NCBI RefSeq assembly: GCF_902806315.1
Contig: NZ_CADCWD010000091.1
Location: 1 to 38,187 of the forward strand
DNA: 38,187 bases
From: an uncultured Sphingosinicella sp.
GTDB lineage: Bacteria > Pseudomonadota > Alphaproteobacteria > Sphingomonadales > Sphingomonadaceae
Direction: 5' to 3'
Under the pieces are notes generated by a model. It was given only the letters and a program-made list of their open reading frames with translations, searched no databases and had not been told where the DNA came from. This document shows, piece after piece, positions 19,991-30,005 of this stretch. Position 1 is the stretch's first letter; each line of letters begins with the position of its first letter. The translations under genes were made by a program, and so were the position numbers.

Positions 19991-20314
19991 ATGGTGGCAC
20001 GGCGCAGGAACAGGCACTCGCCTCCCATGGCCAGCCGCTGGCGTCGGCGAAGCATGTGCGTCCTTATCGCCGACCTGCCAATGCCGGCCGCGCTTCGCGA
20101 CGTATCGGCCGCCGGCGCTTTCCTCGAGACCAATGCACGCCCGCCGCTTGGCGCCGGAGTGGAACTCCACCACCCGGAAGCAGGCGCGATCGCCGGAACG
20201 GTGCGCTTAGTCGCCACCGACGGGATTCAGATCGGGTTTGAGGTCTGTGAGCAGTCGGTCGCCTTCGCGCTCGCTGCTATCAGCGCCGACATGAGCCGGC
20301 CGGGCGCCCACTAG
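19991..20314 (+). CDS. PilZ-domain protein (putative c-di-GMP receptor)
   Basis: 107-residue single-domain protein. The arginine-rich N terminus (ARRRNRHSP) could supply the RxxxR motif and DVSAAGAFLET supplies the DxSxxG motif of PilZ domains, which together bind cyclic di-GMP. Strands GAGVELHHPEAGAIAGTVRLV and GIQIGFEV complete the barrel. It lies 97 bases after the Sel1/SPOR gene and its stop overlaps that of the convergent serB (CTAG). The effector target is unknown; motility, holdfast, polysaccharide or division are all possible. The exact start among several upstream methionines is uncertain. Confidence 0.78.
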   Translation: MVARRRNRHSPPMASRWRRRSMCVLIADLPMPAALRDVSAAGAFLETNARPPLGAGVELHHPEAGAIAGTVRLVATDGIQIGFEVCEQSVAFALAAISADMSRPGAH

Positions 20315-21189
20315 GCGGCCCACTCGCTCCGCGAATAGCCCTGCGCGTAGAGCAGCGCGCCGAGATCGTTATGCTCGATCCGCGCGGCAGCCGCGCTCGC
20401 CACCGCGGGTTTCGCGCGATAGGCGACGCCAAGGCCGGCCGCTTCGATCATCGGAATGTCGTTGGCACCGTCGCCCACCGCCAGCGTGTCCGCCAACTCC
20501 ATCTCGTGCTCGGCGGCCGCATCATGCAGCGCCCGCCTCTTGCCCTCGGCTCCGACGATCGGCTCCTGCACTTCACCGGTCACTCGCCCGGCCCGTAACG
20601 GCAGGACGTTTGAGACGGCGCGATGGAAGCCAAGCGCTTGAGCCACCCGATCGGTGAAGAAACCGAATCCGCCGGACACCAGCAGGCAATAGGCCCCTTC
20701 CCGCTTCATCGTTCTCACCAGCGCCTCGGCACCGGGTGTCATCCGGACCCGTTCGTCGTAGCAGCGGCCGAGCACGTCCTCTTCAAGCCCCTTCAGCAGC
20801 GCCACTCGTTCAGCAAGCGCGCGTTCGAACGGCAGCTCGCCCCTCATCGCCCGCTCCGTCACCTCGGCCACCTCCGCCTTGACGCCCGCATAATCGGCGA
20901 GCTCGTCGATGCACTCCACCGTGATCATCGTCGAATCCATGTCCGCGACGAGCAGCCGCTTGCGTCGCCCGGCCTCGCCCTGGACGATCACGTCCGTGCG
21001 CTCGATCAGGCCCTCCAGTGCGATCCGCGCCCGGTCGGGCGAGCCGGAGAAAAGGAGGTCGCAGGCACTGTCCGGCTCGACCCAGCTGCGCCCCCGGGGC
21101 TCCAGCCCAGCGGTCCTGAGCGAATCCTCCACCACAGATATTTCGCCGCCGCCGAGGCGATCGGCTGCTATCAGCGTGGCAATGAACAT
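20311..21189 (-). CDS. serB: Phosphoserine phosphatase
   Basis: 292-residue HAD-superfamily enzyme for the last step of serine synthesis. The catalytic motif [17 protein letters not shown] has nucleophile D83 and acid D85; [15 protein letters not shown] and [23 protein letters not shown] are HAD motifs II to IV. The N-terminal about 75 residues form the small regulatory domain usual in proteobacterial SerB. The start at 21189 gives the standard MFIATLIA N terminus and has a GAGGGGG ribosome site, which lies within the miaA coding region. Its ATG and the miaA ATG share the tetranucleotide CATG. Confidence 0.95.
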   Translation of the reverse strand: MFIATLIAADRLGGGEISVVEDSLRTAGLEPRGRSWVEPDSACDLLFSGSPDRARIALEGLIERTDVIVQGEAGRRKRLLVADMDSTMITVECIDELADYAGVKAEVAEVTERAMRGELPFERALAERVALLKGLEEDVLGRCYDERVRMTPGAEALVRTMKREGAYCLLVSGGFGFFTDRVAQALGFHRAVSNVLPLRAGRVTGEVQEPIVGAEGKRRALHDAAAEHEMELADTLAVGDGANDIPMIEAAGLGVAYRAKPAVASAAAARIEHNDLGALLYAQGYSRSEWAA

Positions 21190-22126
21190 GGATCCCCCTC
21201 GACGGCCGAAGCTGGCGCTTATCGCTGGGCCGACGGCGAGCGGCAAGTCGGCTCTGGCGCTCGCGCTCGCTGAGCGCGCCAACGGCACCGTGATCAACGC
21301 GGACAGCGCCCAGGTCTATCGCGACCTCAGCATCGTCTCCGCCCGGCCCAGCCTTGCCGATGAAGAGAGGGCACCGCACCGTCTCTATGGCTATCGCGAC
21401 GGGGCGGAAGCCTGCTCGGCCGCCGATTGGGCAGCCGACGCGAAGGTGGCGATCGCGAAGGCTGATGCCGAGGGCCGGCTGCCGATCCTGGTCGGCGGCA
21501 CCGGTCTTTATCTCCGCACCTTGCTGGACGGGATCGCACCCGTTCCAGCCATAGACCAAGCCATTCGTGCGGACGTGCGGGCGCTACCCGTCGACGAGGC
21601 GCACCGGAGACTCGCCCGCGAAGATCCCGAAGCCGCGGCCCGGCTGCGCCCGACCGATACCACACGGGTGGCGAGGGCCCTCGAGGTGGTCCGGTCGACG
21701 GGCAAGCCGCTCACCGAGTGGCAGAAGGTGAAGAGCGGCGGCATCAAAGACAGCGTTACGCTTGCGCCCCTGATCCTCCTGCCGCAGCGAGAGTGGCTCT
21801 ACGACCGGTGCGACGAGCGCTTCAGCCAGATGATGAGCGAAGCCGGTCTAAGGGAAGTGGAACGCCTGCTCGCGCGAAAGCTCAACCCCGATTTGCCGGT
21901 GATGCGGGCAATCGGCGTGCGGGAGATGGCTGCCTTCCTGTCCGGCGCGCTCAGCCGCGAGGAGGCGCTGATGGTGGGGCGAACCGCAACCCGCCAATAT
22001 GCCAAGCGGCAATATACCTGGTTCTCCCGCCAGCCGCCCTTGGACTGGCCGCGCTTTAAAGAGTCGCCGATTTGCGATGGCTTCGAACATGCCCTAGCCC
22101 TCCTCCGCACCGAAGCGGGGGCATGA
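21188..22126 (+). CDS. miaA: tRNA dimethylallyltransferase
   Basis: 312-residue enzyme that adds a dimethylallyl group to A37 of tRNAs reading codons that start with U. The P-loop [18 protein letters not shown] is near the N terminus, followed by [27 protein letters not shown] and the C-terminal [15 protein letters not shown] and [12 protein letters not shown]. The ATG at 21188 (or an in-frame one six bases earlier) overlaps the serB start codon on the other strand. No good Shine-Dalgarno precedes it. Its stop overlaps the next gene (ATGA). Confidence 0.95.
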   Translation: MDPPRRPKLALIAGPTASGKSALALALAERANGTVINADSAQVYRDLSIVSARPSLADEERAPHRLYGYRDGAEACSAADWAADAKVAIAKADAEGRLPILVGGTGLYLRTLLDGIAPVPAIDQAIRADVRALPVDEAHRRLAREDPEAAARLRPTDTTRVARALEVVRSTGKPLTEWQKVKSGGIKDSVTLAPLILLPQREWLYDRCDERFSQMMSEAGLREVERLLARKLNPDLPVMRAIGVREMAAFLSGALSREEALMVGRTATRQYAKRQYTWFSRQPPLDWPRFKESPICDGFEHALALLRTEAGA

Positions 22127-23106
22127 TGCGGGTCTATTTCGATGCGGACACGGACCTGTCGCTGGTGCGGTCGCGCAAGGTCGCGATCCTTGGCTACGGC
22201 AACCAGGGACGCCCGCAGGCGCTGAACCTGCGCGACAGCGGTGTCGGCGTTCGCGTCGCGCTTCGCCCGGGAGCCTCCAGCGCAGCACGCGCTACCGAGG
22301 ATGGTTTCGAGGTCGTCACCCCCGCCGAGGCGGCCGTCTGGGCCGATCTGGTCGTCATGCTCGCGCCCGACGAGGAGCAGGCGGCAATCTACAGGGACGC
22401 CCTCGCGCCGAACCTGAAGCCAGGGACCGCCCTCGCCTTCGCGCACGGCCTCAACATCCACTTTAAATTGATCGAACCCCGACTGGATCTAGACGTTTTC
22501 CTGGTTGCCCCGAAAGGGCCGGGCACCGCTCTGCGAGACACGTTTGCTGCAGGCAGCGGCCTCATATCGCTCTTCGCTGTGGCGCAGGATGCAAGCGGTC
22601 AGGCGGAAGCGCTTGCGCTCTCTTATGCATCCGCGATCGGGAGCGGCCGCGTCGGCATCCTCCCGACCAGCTTCGCCGAGGAATGCGAGGCCGACCTGTT
22701 CAACGAGCAGGCGGTGCTCTGGGGGGCGATCCCCGAGCTCATTCTCGCCGGCTACGAGACGCTGACGGAAGCCGGCTTCTCGCCCGAGGTCGCTTATCTG
22801 GAGTGTCTGACCGAGGTGAAGCTCATCGCCGATCTCATCTACGCCCGCGGTATCGCGGGCATGCGTGAGGTCATATCGAACACGGCAGAGTTCGGCGCCC
22901 TCAAGGGCGGCACCCGCATCGTCACCGCCGACACCCGAACCGAGATGCGCCGCATCCTGCGGGAAGTGCGAAGCGGGAGCTTCACCCGCGAGCTCATCGA
23001 GGACGCCGGCGCAGGCTACCCACGCCTGAGCGCAAGCCGCGAGCGGGCGGCCGCCCACCCGATCGAGGAAGTCGGTCGCACATTGCGGTCGTTGAAGCAG
23101 CCTTAG
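22123..23106 (+). CDS. ilvC: Ketol-acid reductoisomerase (class I), divergent
   Basis: 327 residues; catalyses isomerisation and NADPH-dependent reduction of acetolactate in branched-chain amino-acid synthesis. Counting from the second ATG (22126), the class I catalytic residues appear intact: H107 (AHGLNIHF), K130 (APKGPG), D190 and E194 ([12 protein letters not shown]), E226 and E230 (LECLTEVKL) and S251 (ISNTAEFG). Several usually conserved stretches differ: [17 protein letters not shown] in place of the common GYGSQGHAHALNLKDSG, and [10 protein letters not shown] in place of GPGHLVRREY. The start overlaps the miaA stop (ATGA). No ilvB or ilvN is adjacent. Probably functional, but unusual for the family. 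Confidence 0.88.
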   Translation: MMRVYFDADTDLSLVRSRKVAILGYGNQGRPQALNLRDSGVGVRVALRPGASSAARATEDGFEVVTPAEAAVWADLVVMLAPDEEQAAIYRDALAPNLKPGTALAFAHGLNIHFKLIEPRLDLDVFLVAPKGPGTALRDTFAAGSGLISLFAVAQDASGQAEALALSYASAIGSGRVGILPTSFAEECEADLFNEQAVLWGAIPELILAGYETLTEAGFSPEVAYLECLTEVKLIADLIYARGIAGMREVISNTAEFGALKGGTRIVTADTRTEMRRILREVRSGSFTRELIEDAGAGYPRLSASRERAAAHPIEEVGRTLRSLKQP

Positions 23107-23513
23107 GCTGCGCGGGCGTGAATCTCGGCAAAGCCCAGGAACTGGGCGCGAAGGTGGCGGTCGGTGAGCGGAAGGATCAGCTTGCGCACAACGCCGCGAA
23201 GGTCATTTTCCTGACCCGCTTCCCCGCCGGCATTGTAGCCCATCGCCCACTCGCCGAACTGGCGGCTTGCGATCTCGCGGCGGCTCAACTCGACGATGGC
23301 GAAGTGGCGCGGGTCGCCAAAAATGCGCTCGTAGGTCGCGCGCACCTTGTCCTCTGGACCCTCGAGCGCCTGCAGGAACCGACGCCCGCCCGAAAGCAAC
23401 AGGCCGGTCACTCCCGCGGCCGCATTATTCCGCCGGGAAACCGTGAGGATATGGTCCAGCACCTGCGGATCAAGAACTTCGCGGGAAGTGCTGATATAGA
23501 CGAGTTGTAGCAC
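23103..23513 (-). CDS. BLUF-domain blue-light photoreceptor
   Basis: 136-residue short BLUF protein that binds FAD and senses blue light. The key residues have exactly the AppA spacing: Y6 (QLVYIS), N30 (RRNNAAAGVTG), Q48 (RRFLQALEG), W89 and M91 (GEWAMGY). No effector domain follows, only about 40 residues likely to form the usual C-terminal helices, so output must be through a protein partner. The start is a GTG at 23513 with GAGGG about 10 bases upstream. The stop overlaps that of the convergent ilvC (TTAG). No obvious partner gene lies next to it. Confidence 0.93.
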   Translation of the reverse strand: MLQLVYISTSREVLDPQVLDHILTVSRRNNAAAGVTGLLLSGGRRFLQALEGPEDKVRATYERIFGDPRHFAIVELSRREIASRQFGEWAMGYNAGGEAGQENDLRGVVRKLILPLTDRHLRAQFLGFAEIHARAA

Positions 23514-23618
23514 GGCTTGAGGCCCTCAATGTGCGAACCGATGGCCCTCCTTGCAGCGAACGCGGCAAAGAAAGGGTAAACCCTTCCGGAAAACTCACTG
23601 ATCCAAATCAGCTTTCCG

Positions 23619-25418
23619 TCAGCGCCTTCCGAACAGTTTCTCGATGTCGCCATGGGCGAGCTTCACCCAGGTCGGGCGGCCGTGATTGCATTGGCCGCTG
23701 TGAGGCGTCACCTCCATCTCCCTCAGCAGGGCGTTCATCTCCGCCACCGACAGGATGCGCCCCGCGCGCACGGAGCCGTGACACGCCATGGTTGCGGCGA
23801 CATGATCGAGCCGCTCCTTGAGGCTCAAAGCTTCGTCATAGGCGCCGAGCTCATCGGCCAGATCGGTGACGAGGCCTTTTGTGTCGCTGTTGCCGAGCAC
23901 AGCCGGCACGGCACGCACCAGCATCGCGCGAGCCCCGAAGCGTTCCAGTTCCAGCCCCATTTCGGCGAGCTCGCCTGCCCGGGCCTCGAGCCGGTCGCAA
24001 GCAACCTCGTCCAGTTCCACCACTTCGGGGAGCAGCAAAGCCTGGCGCGCGACCCCGCCATTGCCGAGCGCCTTGCGCATCCGCTCCAGCACCAGCCGCT
24101 CGTGGGCGGCATGCTGGTCCACCAGCACCAGCCCATCCTCCGCCTCGGCCACGATATAGGTGGCGGCGACCTGACCACGCGCAACGCCGAGCGGGAAGCT
24201 GAGGCCGTCGGGCACTGGGCCGAAAGACGCTTCGGCCCGAGCCAGCGGCGTGTATTCCGCGTGCTGTTCGAATAGCCGGTTTTCCGTCACCCCCGCGAAA
24301 GCGGGGGTCCCGCTACTGCTCGGGAATCGGGAAGGGAAAGAAGCGGGATTCCCGCTCTCGCGGGAATGACGGGAAGAATCCAAGGAACTGGACCAGGTGC
24401 CCAGTGCCTCCGCGGACGGACGCTGCGCACTGCGGTGCCCCGCAGCTTCCAAAGCGTTCCTCAGACCGCCGATGATGAGGCCCCGGATATTGGCCGGATC
24501 GCGGAACCGCACCTCGGTCTTCGCAGGATGCACATTGACGTCCAACTCCTCGCCGGGAAGGTCGACGAACAAGGCGACGATCGGGTGCCGGTCACGCGCG
24601 AGCAGGTCCTGGTATGCGGCGCGGACGGCGCCGATCAGCAGCCGGTCCTTCACCGGCCGGCCATTCACGAACAGGAATTGATGATCGGCCACCCCGCGGC
24701 TGAAGGTGGGAAGGCCCGCCACGCCGCCGAGCCGGGCGGGTCCGCGCTCATAGTCGACGCCGACGCTGTTCGAGTGCAGCTCGCGATCGGTCAGCCCAGC
24801 GACCCGCTCCGGTCGGCCCTCGCCGGGCTGCACATGGAGATTGCGACGGCCGTCATGCTCGACCGTGAAGCCGATGTCCGGCCGCGCCATTGCAAGGCGC
24901 TTCACCGCGTCCATGCAGGCGGCATATTCGGAGCGGGCGGACCGCAGGAACTTGCGCCGTGCCGGCACTCTGCCGAACAGATACTCGATGACGATGCGGG
25001 TGCCGGGCGGAAGCGCCGCAGGCCCCTCCCCCGCCAGCCCGCCATTGTCGACGGTCCGTGACCAGCCGTCGGCGCCCCGGATGCGGCTCTCCATCGTCAG
25101 CCGGGCCACGCTCGCGATGGAAGGCAGCGCCTCCCCGCGGAAGCCCAAGGTGGTCACCGCCTCGATGGCGTCGTCCGGCAGCTTCGATGTGGCGTGCCGC
25201 TCCAGCGCGAGCGCCATTTCCGCGGGCGCCATCCCGCAGCCGTCGTCGACCACTTCGATCCGCTCAATTCCGCCGTCGCGCAGCGAAATCGCGATCCGCG
25301 TCGCCCCCGCGTCGATCGCATTTTCCACTAATTCTTTCAGCGCGCTGGCAGGCCTTTCTACGACCTCACCCGCAGCTATGCGATTAACCAGTTGTTCGGG
25401 TAGTCGCCTTATTGACAT
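23619..25418 (-). CDS. mutL: DNA mismatch repair protein MutL (endonuclease type) with inserted repeat peptide
   Basis: 599-residue mismatch repair coordinator. The N-terminal GHKL ATPase has VENAIDAGA (E32, D36), DDGCGMAP, TLGFRGEAL and DVNVHPAKTEVRF. The C-terminal dimerisation domain has the endonuclease motif DQHA-x2-E-x4-E (D434, E440, E445) plus ACHGSVRAG and CNHGRPTW, so it probably nicks DNA itself, as expected for bacteria lacking MutH. Between the two, the linker contains about 30 residues (349-379) encoded by a palindromic repeat. The start at 25418 gives the standard MSIRRLPEQLVNRIAAGEV N terminus. Divergent from mreB. Confidence 0.95.
   Translation of the reverse strand: MSIRRLPEQLVNRIAAGEVVERPASALKELVENAIDAGATRIAISLRDGGIERIEVVDDGCGMAPAEMALALERHATSKLPDDAIEAVTTLGFRGEALPSIASVARLTMESRIRGADGWSRTVDNGGLAGEGPAALPPGTRIVIEYLFGRVPARRKFLRSARSEYAACMDAVKRLAMARPDIGFTVEHDGRRNLHVQPGEGRPERVAGLTDRELHSNSVGVDYERGPARLGGVAGLPTFSRGVADHQFLFVNGRPVKDRLLIGAVRAAYQDLLARDRHPIVALFVDLPGEELDVNVHPAKTEVRFRDPANIRGLIIGGLRNALEAAGHRSAQRPSAEALGTWSSSLDSSRHSRESGNPASFPSRFPSSSGTPAFAGVTENRLFEQHAEYTPLARAEASFGPVPDGLSFPLGVARGQVAATYIVAEAEDGLVLVDQHAAHERLVLERMRKALGNGGVARQALLLPEVVELDEVACDRLEARAGELAEMGLELERFGARAMLVRAVPAVLGNSDTKGLVTDLADELGAYDEALSLKERLDHVAATMACHGSVRAGRILSVAEMNALLREMEVTPHSGQCNHGRPTWVKLAHGDIEKLFGRR
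24284..24373. repeat. Palindromic repeat element inside mutL
   Basis: About 90 bases bounded by related inverted ends: CCGTCACCCCCGCGAAAGCG (24284-24303) and, near 24373, the inverse of CCCGTCATTCCCGCGAGAGC. Each arm is itself a small hairpin (CCCCCGCGAAAGCGGGGG; TTCCCGCTCTCGCGGGAA). Read in the mutL frame it encodes HSRESGNPASF...GTPAFAGVTE, peptides familiar as translations of a dispersed palindromic repeat in many proteobacteria. The insertion keeps the frame and falls in the disordered linker. Confidence 0.87.
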
Positions 25419-25551
25419 GGCCAATCCTGTAGACCAACTGCCGCGCCTCTGCGACATGGTTAATGACTTGTGGACGGGCGTGGCGGGCGCACCCTATAGG
25501 ATGGACTTCGGGCGGAGTGTCGGCCCTTCGCGGCGCTCGAACGGTGATTAA

Positions 25552-26610
<1,059 letters not shown>

Positions 26611-26629
26611 GGCGGGCGACCGGTAGGTC

Positions 26630-27553
26630 ATGGCGCCGCCCAAGACACGGCGCCCGGGATTTTCCCGCAGGGCGCAATATGGGATGTTCTTCGGCTACGT
26701 CGTCGCTATCGGCGGCGTGTTCGTGGCCGGCCTGCTCCTGCTTGTCGCTTATCTGGATCCGCCGGGCTTCGGCGCGCTCCGCGGTGTCGCGCTCGACCTC
26801 ACCAGCCCGATCAGCTCGAGCGGCCGCGGGGCGGTTCGCGCGGTCACGGGCGGCGGCTCGGCGGTGGCGGATTACTTCGTGGCCGCGCGGCGCAATGCCG
26901 AGCTTCGTCAGCAGATCCGCTCCATGCGGCAGCGCATGCTGCAGGCGCGTGCAATCGAGCTCGAGAACCAGCGGCTAAAGATGCTGCTCGGCCTTCGCGA
27001 AGAGCTGACCGATGAAGTGGCGGTTGCCCGCATCGTCTCCTCCAGCTTCGATTCGAGCCGGCGCCTCGCGACCCTTTCGGCGGGCTCCTCTTCCGGCGTG
27101 CGCGTCGGCCAGCCCGTTCGTGCACCCGAAGGCCTCGTCGGTCGCATCATCGAGACCGGCCGCTGGGCCTCCCGCGTCCTGCTCGTGACCGACGGCGCCA
27201 GCAATGTTCCCGTACAGCTGCTGCGCAACGGCATTCCGGCCCTGGCCACCGGTCGCGGCGACGGCACAATGGATATGAAGCCGTTGGAAGTTGGCAAGAA
27301 TCCGTTCAGGCGCGGTGATATATTCATCACTTCTGGCGTCGGCGGCATCTATTCGCCCGGCATACCCGTTGCGATGGTGGTGAATGTGAACAAGGACACG
27401 ACGATAGCCCGGCCGATCGCCGACCCCGCGCGCGTCGACCGTGCAATCGTGCAGCATGTCTTCCAGCCGGCCGCCAACCAGCCCCTGTCCGCGGCCGAGC
27501 CGCCCGCGCCCACCGTGCCGGCGCCTTCGGAAGCTCTTCGGAACGAGCAATGA
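26630..27553 (+). CDS. mreC: Rod shape-determining protein MreC
   Basis: 307-residue bitopic membrane protein that links MreB to PBP2 in the elongasome. One transmembrane helix lies at about 19-42, a coiled coil at about 86-123 (NAELRQQIRSMRQRMLQA...ENQRLKMLLGL), then the periplasmic beta-barrel pair with GLVGRIIETGRWASRVLLVTD and GDIFITSGVGGIYSPGIPVA. The last about 25 residues are Pro/Ala-rich. It starts 19 bases after mreB and its stop overlaps mreD. Confidence 0.96.
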   Translation: MAPPKTRRPGFSRRAQYGMFFGYVVAIGGVFVAGLLLLVAYLDPPGFGALRGVALDLTSPISSSGRGAVRAVTGGGSAVADYFVAARRNAELRQQIRSMRQRMLQARAIELENQRLKMLLGLREELTDEVAVARIVSSSFDSSRRLATLSAGSSSGVRVGQPVRAPEGLVGRIIETGRWASRVLLVTDGASNVPVQLLRNGIPALATGRGDGTMDMKPLEVGKNPFRRGDIFITSGVGGIYSPGIPVAMVVNVNKDTTIARPIADPARVDRAIVQHVFQPAANQPLSAAEPPAPTVPAPSEALRNEQ

Positions 27554-28065
27554 GCCGCATCGCCCTTACTTCGGGGGACGTGCGGCGCAAGGACCTGAGG
27601 CGGCGCTATGTGCCGATCGGGTCGGTCATCGCCGCCTGCCTCCTCAACCTGGCTCCGATCGTGGTCAGCACGCCCGTCGTTCCCGACTTCGCGTTCATGG
27701 TGCTGCTCGCCTGGCGGCTGCTCCGCCCCGAAATGTGGTCGGCAACCACGGCGATCCCGCTCGGCCTCTTTAACGATCTCCTGGTCGGTCATCCGATCGG
27801 GCAGTCGGTCGCGCTCTGGACAACCGCCTTCCTGCTGATGGACGTGATCGACAGCCGCGTCGTCTGGCGCGATTACTGGATGGACTGGCTGTTCGCCTCG
27901 TTCTTCATCCTCGCCTACACTTACGGCGACTGGGTCATCGGCCGCTGGATGGGCAGCAGCGCCGATTTCGGCGTGCTCTGGCCGCTGATCGGCGCCTCGG
28001 TGCTCGTCTATCCGGTGATCGCCAGGATCGTCCTCGTCCTCGATCGATGGCGGCTGACGCGATGA
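27550..28065 (+). CDS. mreD: Rod shape-determining protein MreD
   Basis: 171-residue inner-membrane protein with about five hydrophobic helices (IAACLLNLAPIVV, FAFMVLLAWRLL, TTAFLLMDVI, WLFASFFILAYTYG, LIGASVLVYPVIARIVLVL). MreD is a poorly conserved elongasome component; identification rests on topology, size and its place between mreC and mrdA. Both ends overlap neighbours through ATGA. Confidence 0.92.
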   Translation: MSRIALTSGDVRRKDLRRRYVPIGSVIAACLLNLAPIVVSTPVVPDFAFMVLLAWRLLRPEMWSATTAIPLGLFNDLLVGHPIGQSVALWTTAFLLMDVIDSRVVWRDYWMDWLFASFFILAYTYGDWVIGRWMGSSADFGVLWPLIGASVLVYPVIARIVLVLDRWRLTR

Positions 28066-30005
28066 GACGGAAGGGCCCACCCCCTCTCCTCACCGAGAAC
28101 AGCCAGATCTATACGTTCTCGCGGCGCTCCTTCGTGCTCGGCGGGCTGCAGGCTGGCGTCGCGACGCTCATCGCGGGCCGCATGGCCTATATCTCGATCG
28201 CAGAAAACGAACGCTACAAGCTTCTCTCCGAGAGCAACCGCGTGCAGATGGTGCTGGTCCCGCCCCGTCGGGGCTGGATCGTCGATCGCCACGGCCAGCC
28301 GATCGCGATCAACCGCAGCGACTATCGGGTCGACCTCATACCCGACCAGCTCAAGGAGCCGGACAGGATCATCGCCCAGCTCGCGCAGCTGCTGCAGCTG
28401 CCGCTGGACGAGGTTGACCGCATCAACAAAGAGCTCGCGCAGGCGGCAGGCTATCAGCCTGTGCCCGTCGCGGAGAACCTCTCCTTCGAGAAATATGCAG
28501 CCGTCACCCTGCGCCTGCCCGAAATGCCGGGCGTGGCGCCGCTGCGCGGCTTCAGCCGCTTCTACCCTGAAGGGGCCGCGGTCGGCCATCTGGTCGGCTA
28601 TGTCGGCACCGCCAACAAGGAGGAATATGAGAAGGAGAAGAACCCGCTCTTGATCACTCCGGGCTTCAAGGTCGGCAAGGAAGGCCTTGAGAAGGTCATG
28701 GAGCCGCGCCTTCGCGGCAAGCCAGGTGCGAAGCGGCTCGAGGTGACGGCGCGCGGCAAGCTGATCCGCGAGCTTTCGACGCTGTCGGACGAGAGCGGCG
28801 GCACCCTTCCCCTCACCATCGATGCCGGCCTGCAGGCTTATGCGGCGCGGCGCATGGGCAACGAATCCGGCTCCTGCGTGGTGCTCGATTGCTTCACCGG
28901 CGACGTCCTCTGCATGGCGTCCATGCCGGCTTACGACCCCAACAGCTTCTCCGACGGCATCGGCAGCAACGAGTGGAAGATGTATTCTTCCAACGAGCGC
29001 AAGCCGCTGCTCAACAAGACGCTGAACTCGCTCTATCCTCCCGGATCGACGCTGAAGCCGATGATGGCGCTCGCGCTCCAGGCCGGCGGAGTGGATCCGG
29101 AGCAAGTCGTCAACTGCCCAGGCGGCTACCAGCTCGGCAATCGCTTCTTCCGCTGCCTCGGCAAACACGGCGCGATGAACATGCACCGCGCCGTCGCCAA
29201 GAGCTGCAACACCTATTTCTACGCGATGAGCCGCCGCATCGGCATCGACAAGATGGCGGCAATGGCGGAGCAGATGACGCTGGGCCTGAAATACGACCTG
29301 CCGGTCGTCTCGCAAAGCTACGGCACCTATCCGAACAGCGAGTGGAAGCAGCGCAAATACAAGGATCGTTGGCGCGAATCCGACACGCTCAACGCGGCGA
29401 TCGGCCAGGGCTATGTGATCCTTAATCCGCTCCAGCTCGCGATGATGGCGGCGCGGATCGCCTCCGGACGTCAGGTGCTGCCGAACATGCTCCTGCGGCG
29501 ATCGCGGGAAGCGCCGCCGCTCAACATCCCGCCCGAGCATCTCCAGGTGGCGCGCAACGGCATGTGGGAGGTGGTGAACGGCAACGGCACCGCAGGCGCG
29601 AGCCGGCTCCCCTTCCCCGAAATCCAGATGGGCGGAAAGACCGGCACCGCACAGGTGCGCCGCATCACGGGCGCTCAGCGCGGTCAGAGCGGCGAGTGGA
29701 AATATCGCGACCACGGCCTGTTCGTCTTCTTCGCGCCGACGTCGAACCCGCGTTATGCGGGTGCGGTGGTGATCGACCACGGCATGGGCGGCGCCCGCGC
29801 AGCCGCTCCGGTCGCAAAGGACGTGCTCACCTACCTGTTCGACAAGCCCAAGGCGATCGAGAACCTCATGAAGCTGGAAGAAGGCTGGGGCGGCAACATC
29901 GCCGTGCGTATGAAGCGCGAGGCCGAGCTCTGGGCCGCCGCCAATCCTCCCAAGCCCAAGACCCAGCAGGCCTCTGCCGACGCCAATGGGGGGACCAGAA
30001 CATGA
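28062..30005 (+). CDS. mrdA: Penicillin-binding protein 2 (elongasome transpeptidase)
   Basis: 647-residue class B PBP that cross-links new peptidoglycan along the cell side. A basic N terminus with SRRSFVLGGLQ leads into the membrane anchor (about 24-46); the twin arginine resembles a Tat motif but is often seen in alphaproteobacterial PBP2. The pedestal domain has PPRRGWIVDRHGQPIA. The transpeptidase motifs are S329-TLK (PPGSTLKP), S381-CN and K526-TG (GGKTGTAQ). The start at 28062 overlaps the mreD stop; the stop overlaps rodA. Confidence 0.97.
   Translation: MRRKGPPPLLTENSQIYTFSRRSFVLGGLQAGVATLIAGRMAYISIAENERYKLLSESNRVQMVLVPPRRGWIVDRHGQPIAINRSDYRVDLIPDQLKEPDRIIAQLAQLLQLPLDEVDRINKELAQAAGYQPVPVAENLSFEKYAAVTLRLPEMPGVAPLRGFSRFYPEGAAVGHLVGYVGTANKEEYEKEKNPLLITPGFKVGKEGLEKVMEPRLRGKPGAKRLEVTARGKLIRELSTLSDESGGTLPLTIDAGLQAYAARRMGNESGSCVVLDCFTGDVLCMASMPAYDPNSFSDGIGSNEWKMYSSNERKPLLNKTLNSLYPPGSTLKPMMALALQAGGVDPEQVVNCPGGYQLGNRFFRCLGKHGAMNMHRAVAKSCNTYFYAMSRRIGIDKMAAMAEQMTLGLKYDLPVVSQSYGTYPNSEWKQRKYKDRWRESDTLNAAIGQGYVILNPLQLAMMAARIASGRQVLPNMLLRRSREAPPLNIPPEHLQVARNGMWEVVNGNGTAGASRLPFPEIQMGGKTGTAQVRRITGAQRGQSGEWKYRDHGLFVFFAPTSNPRYAGAVVIDHGMGGARAAAPVAKDVLTYLFDKPKAIENLMKLEEGWGGNIAVRMKREAELWAAANPPKPKTQQASADANGGTRT

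Noticed and set aside
25378-25398. TTAA-N7-TTCG near the start of mutL as a CtrA box for mreB
   Set aside because: Only six of eight positions match and it lies inside mutL coding sequence, so chance is likely.
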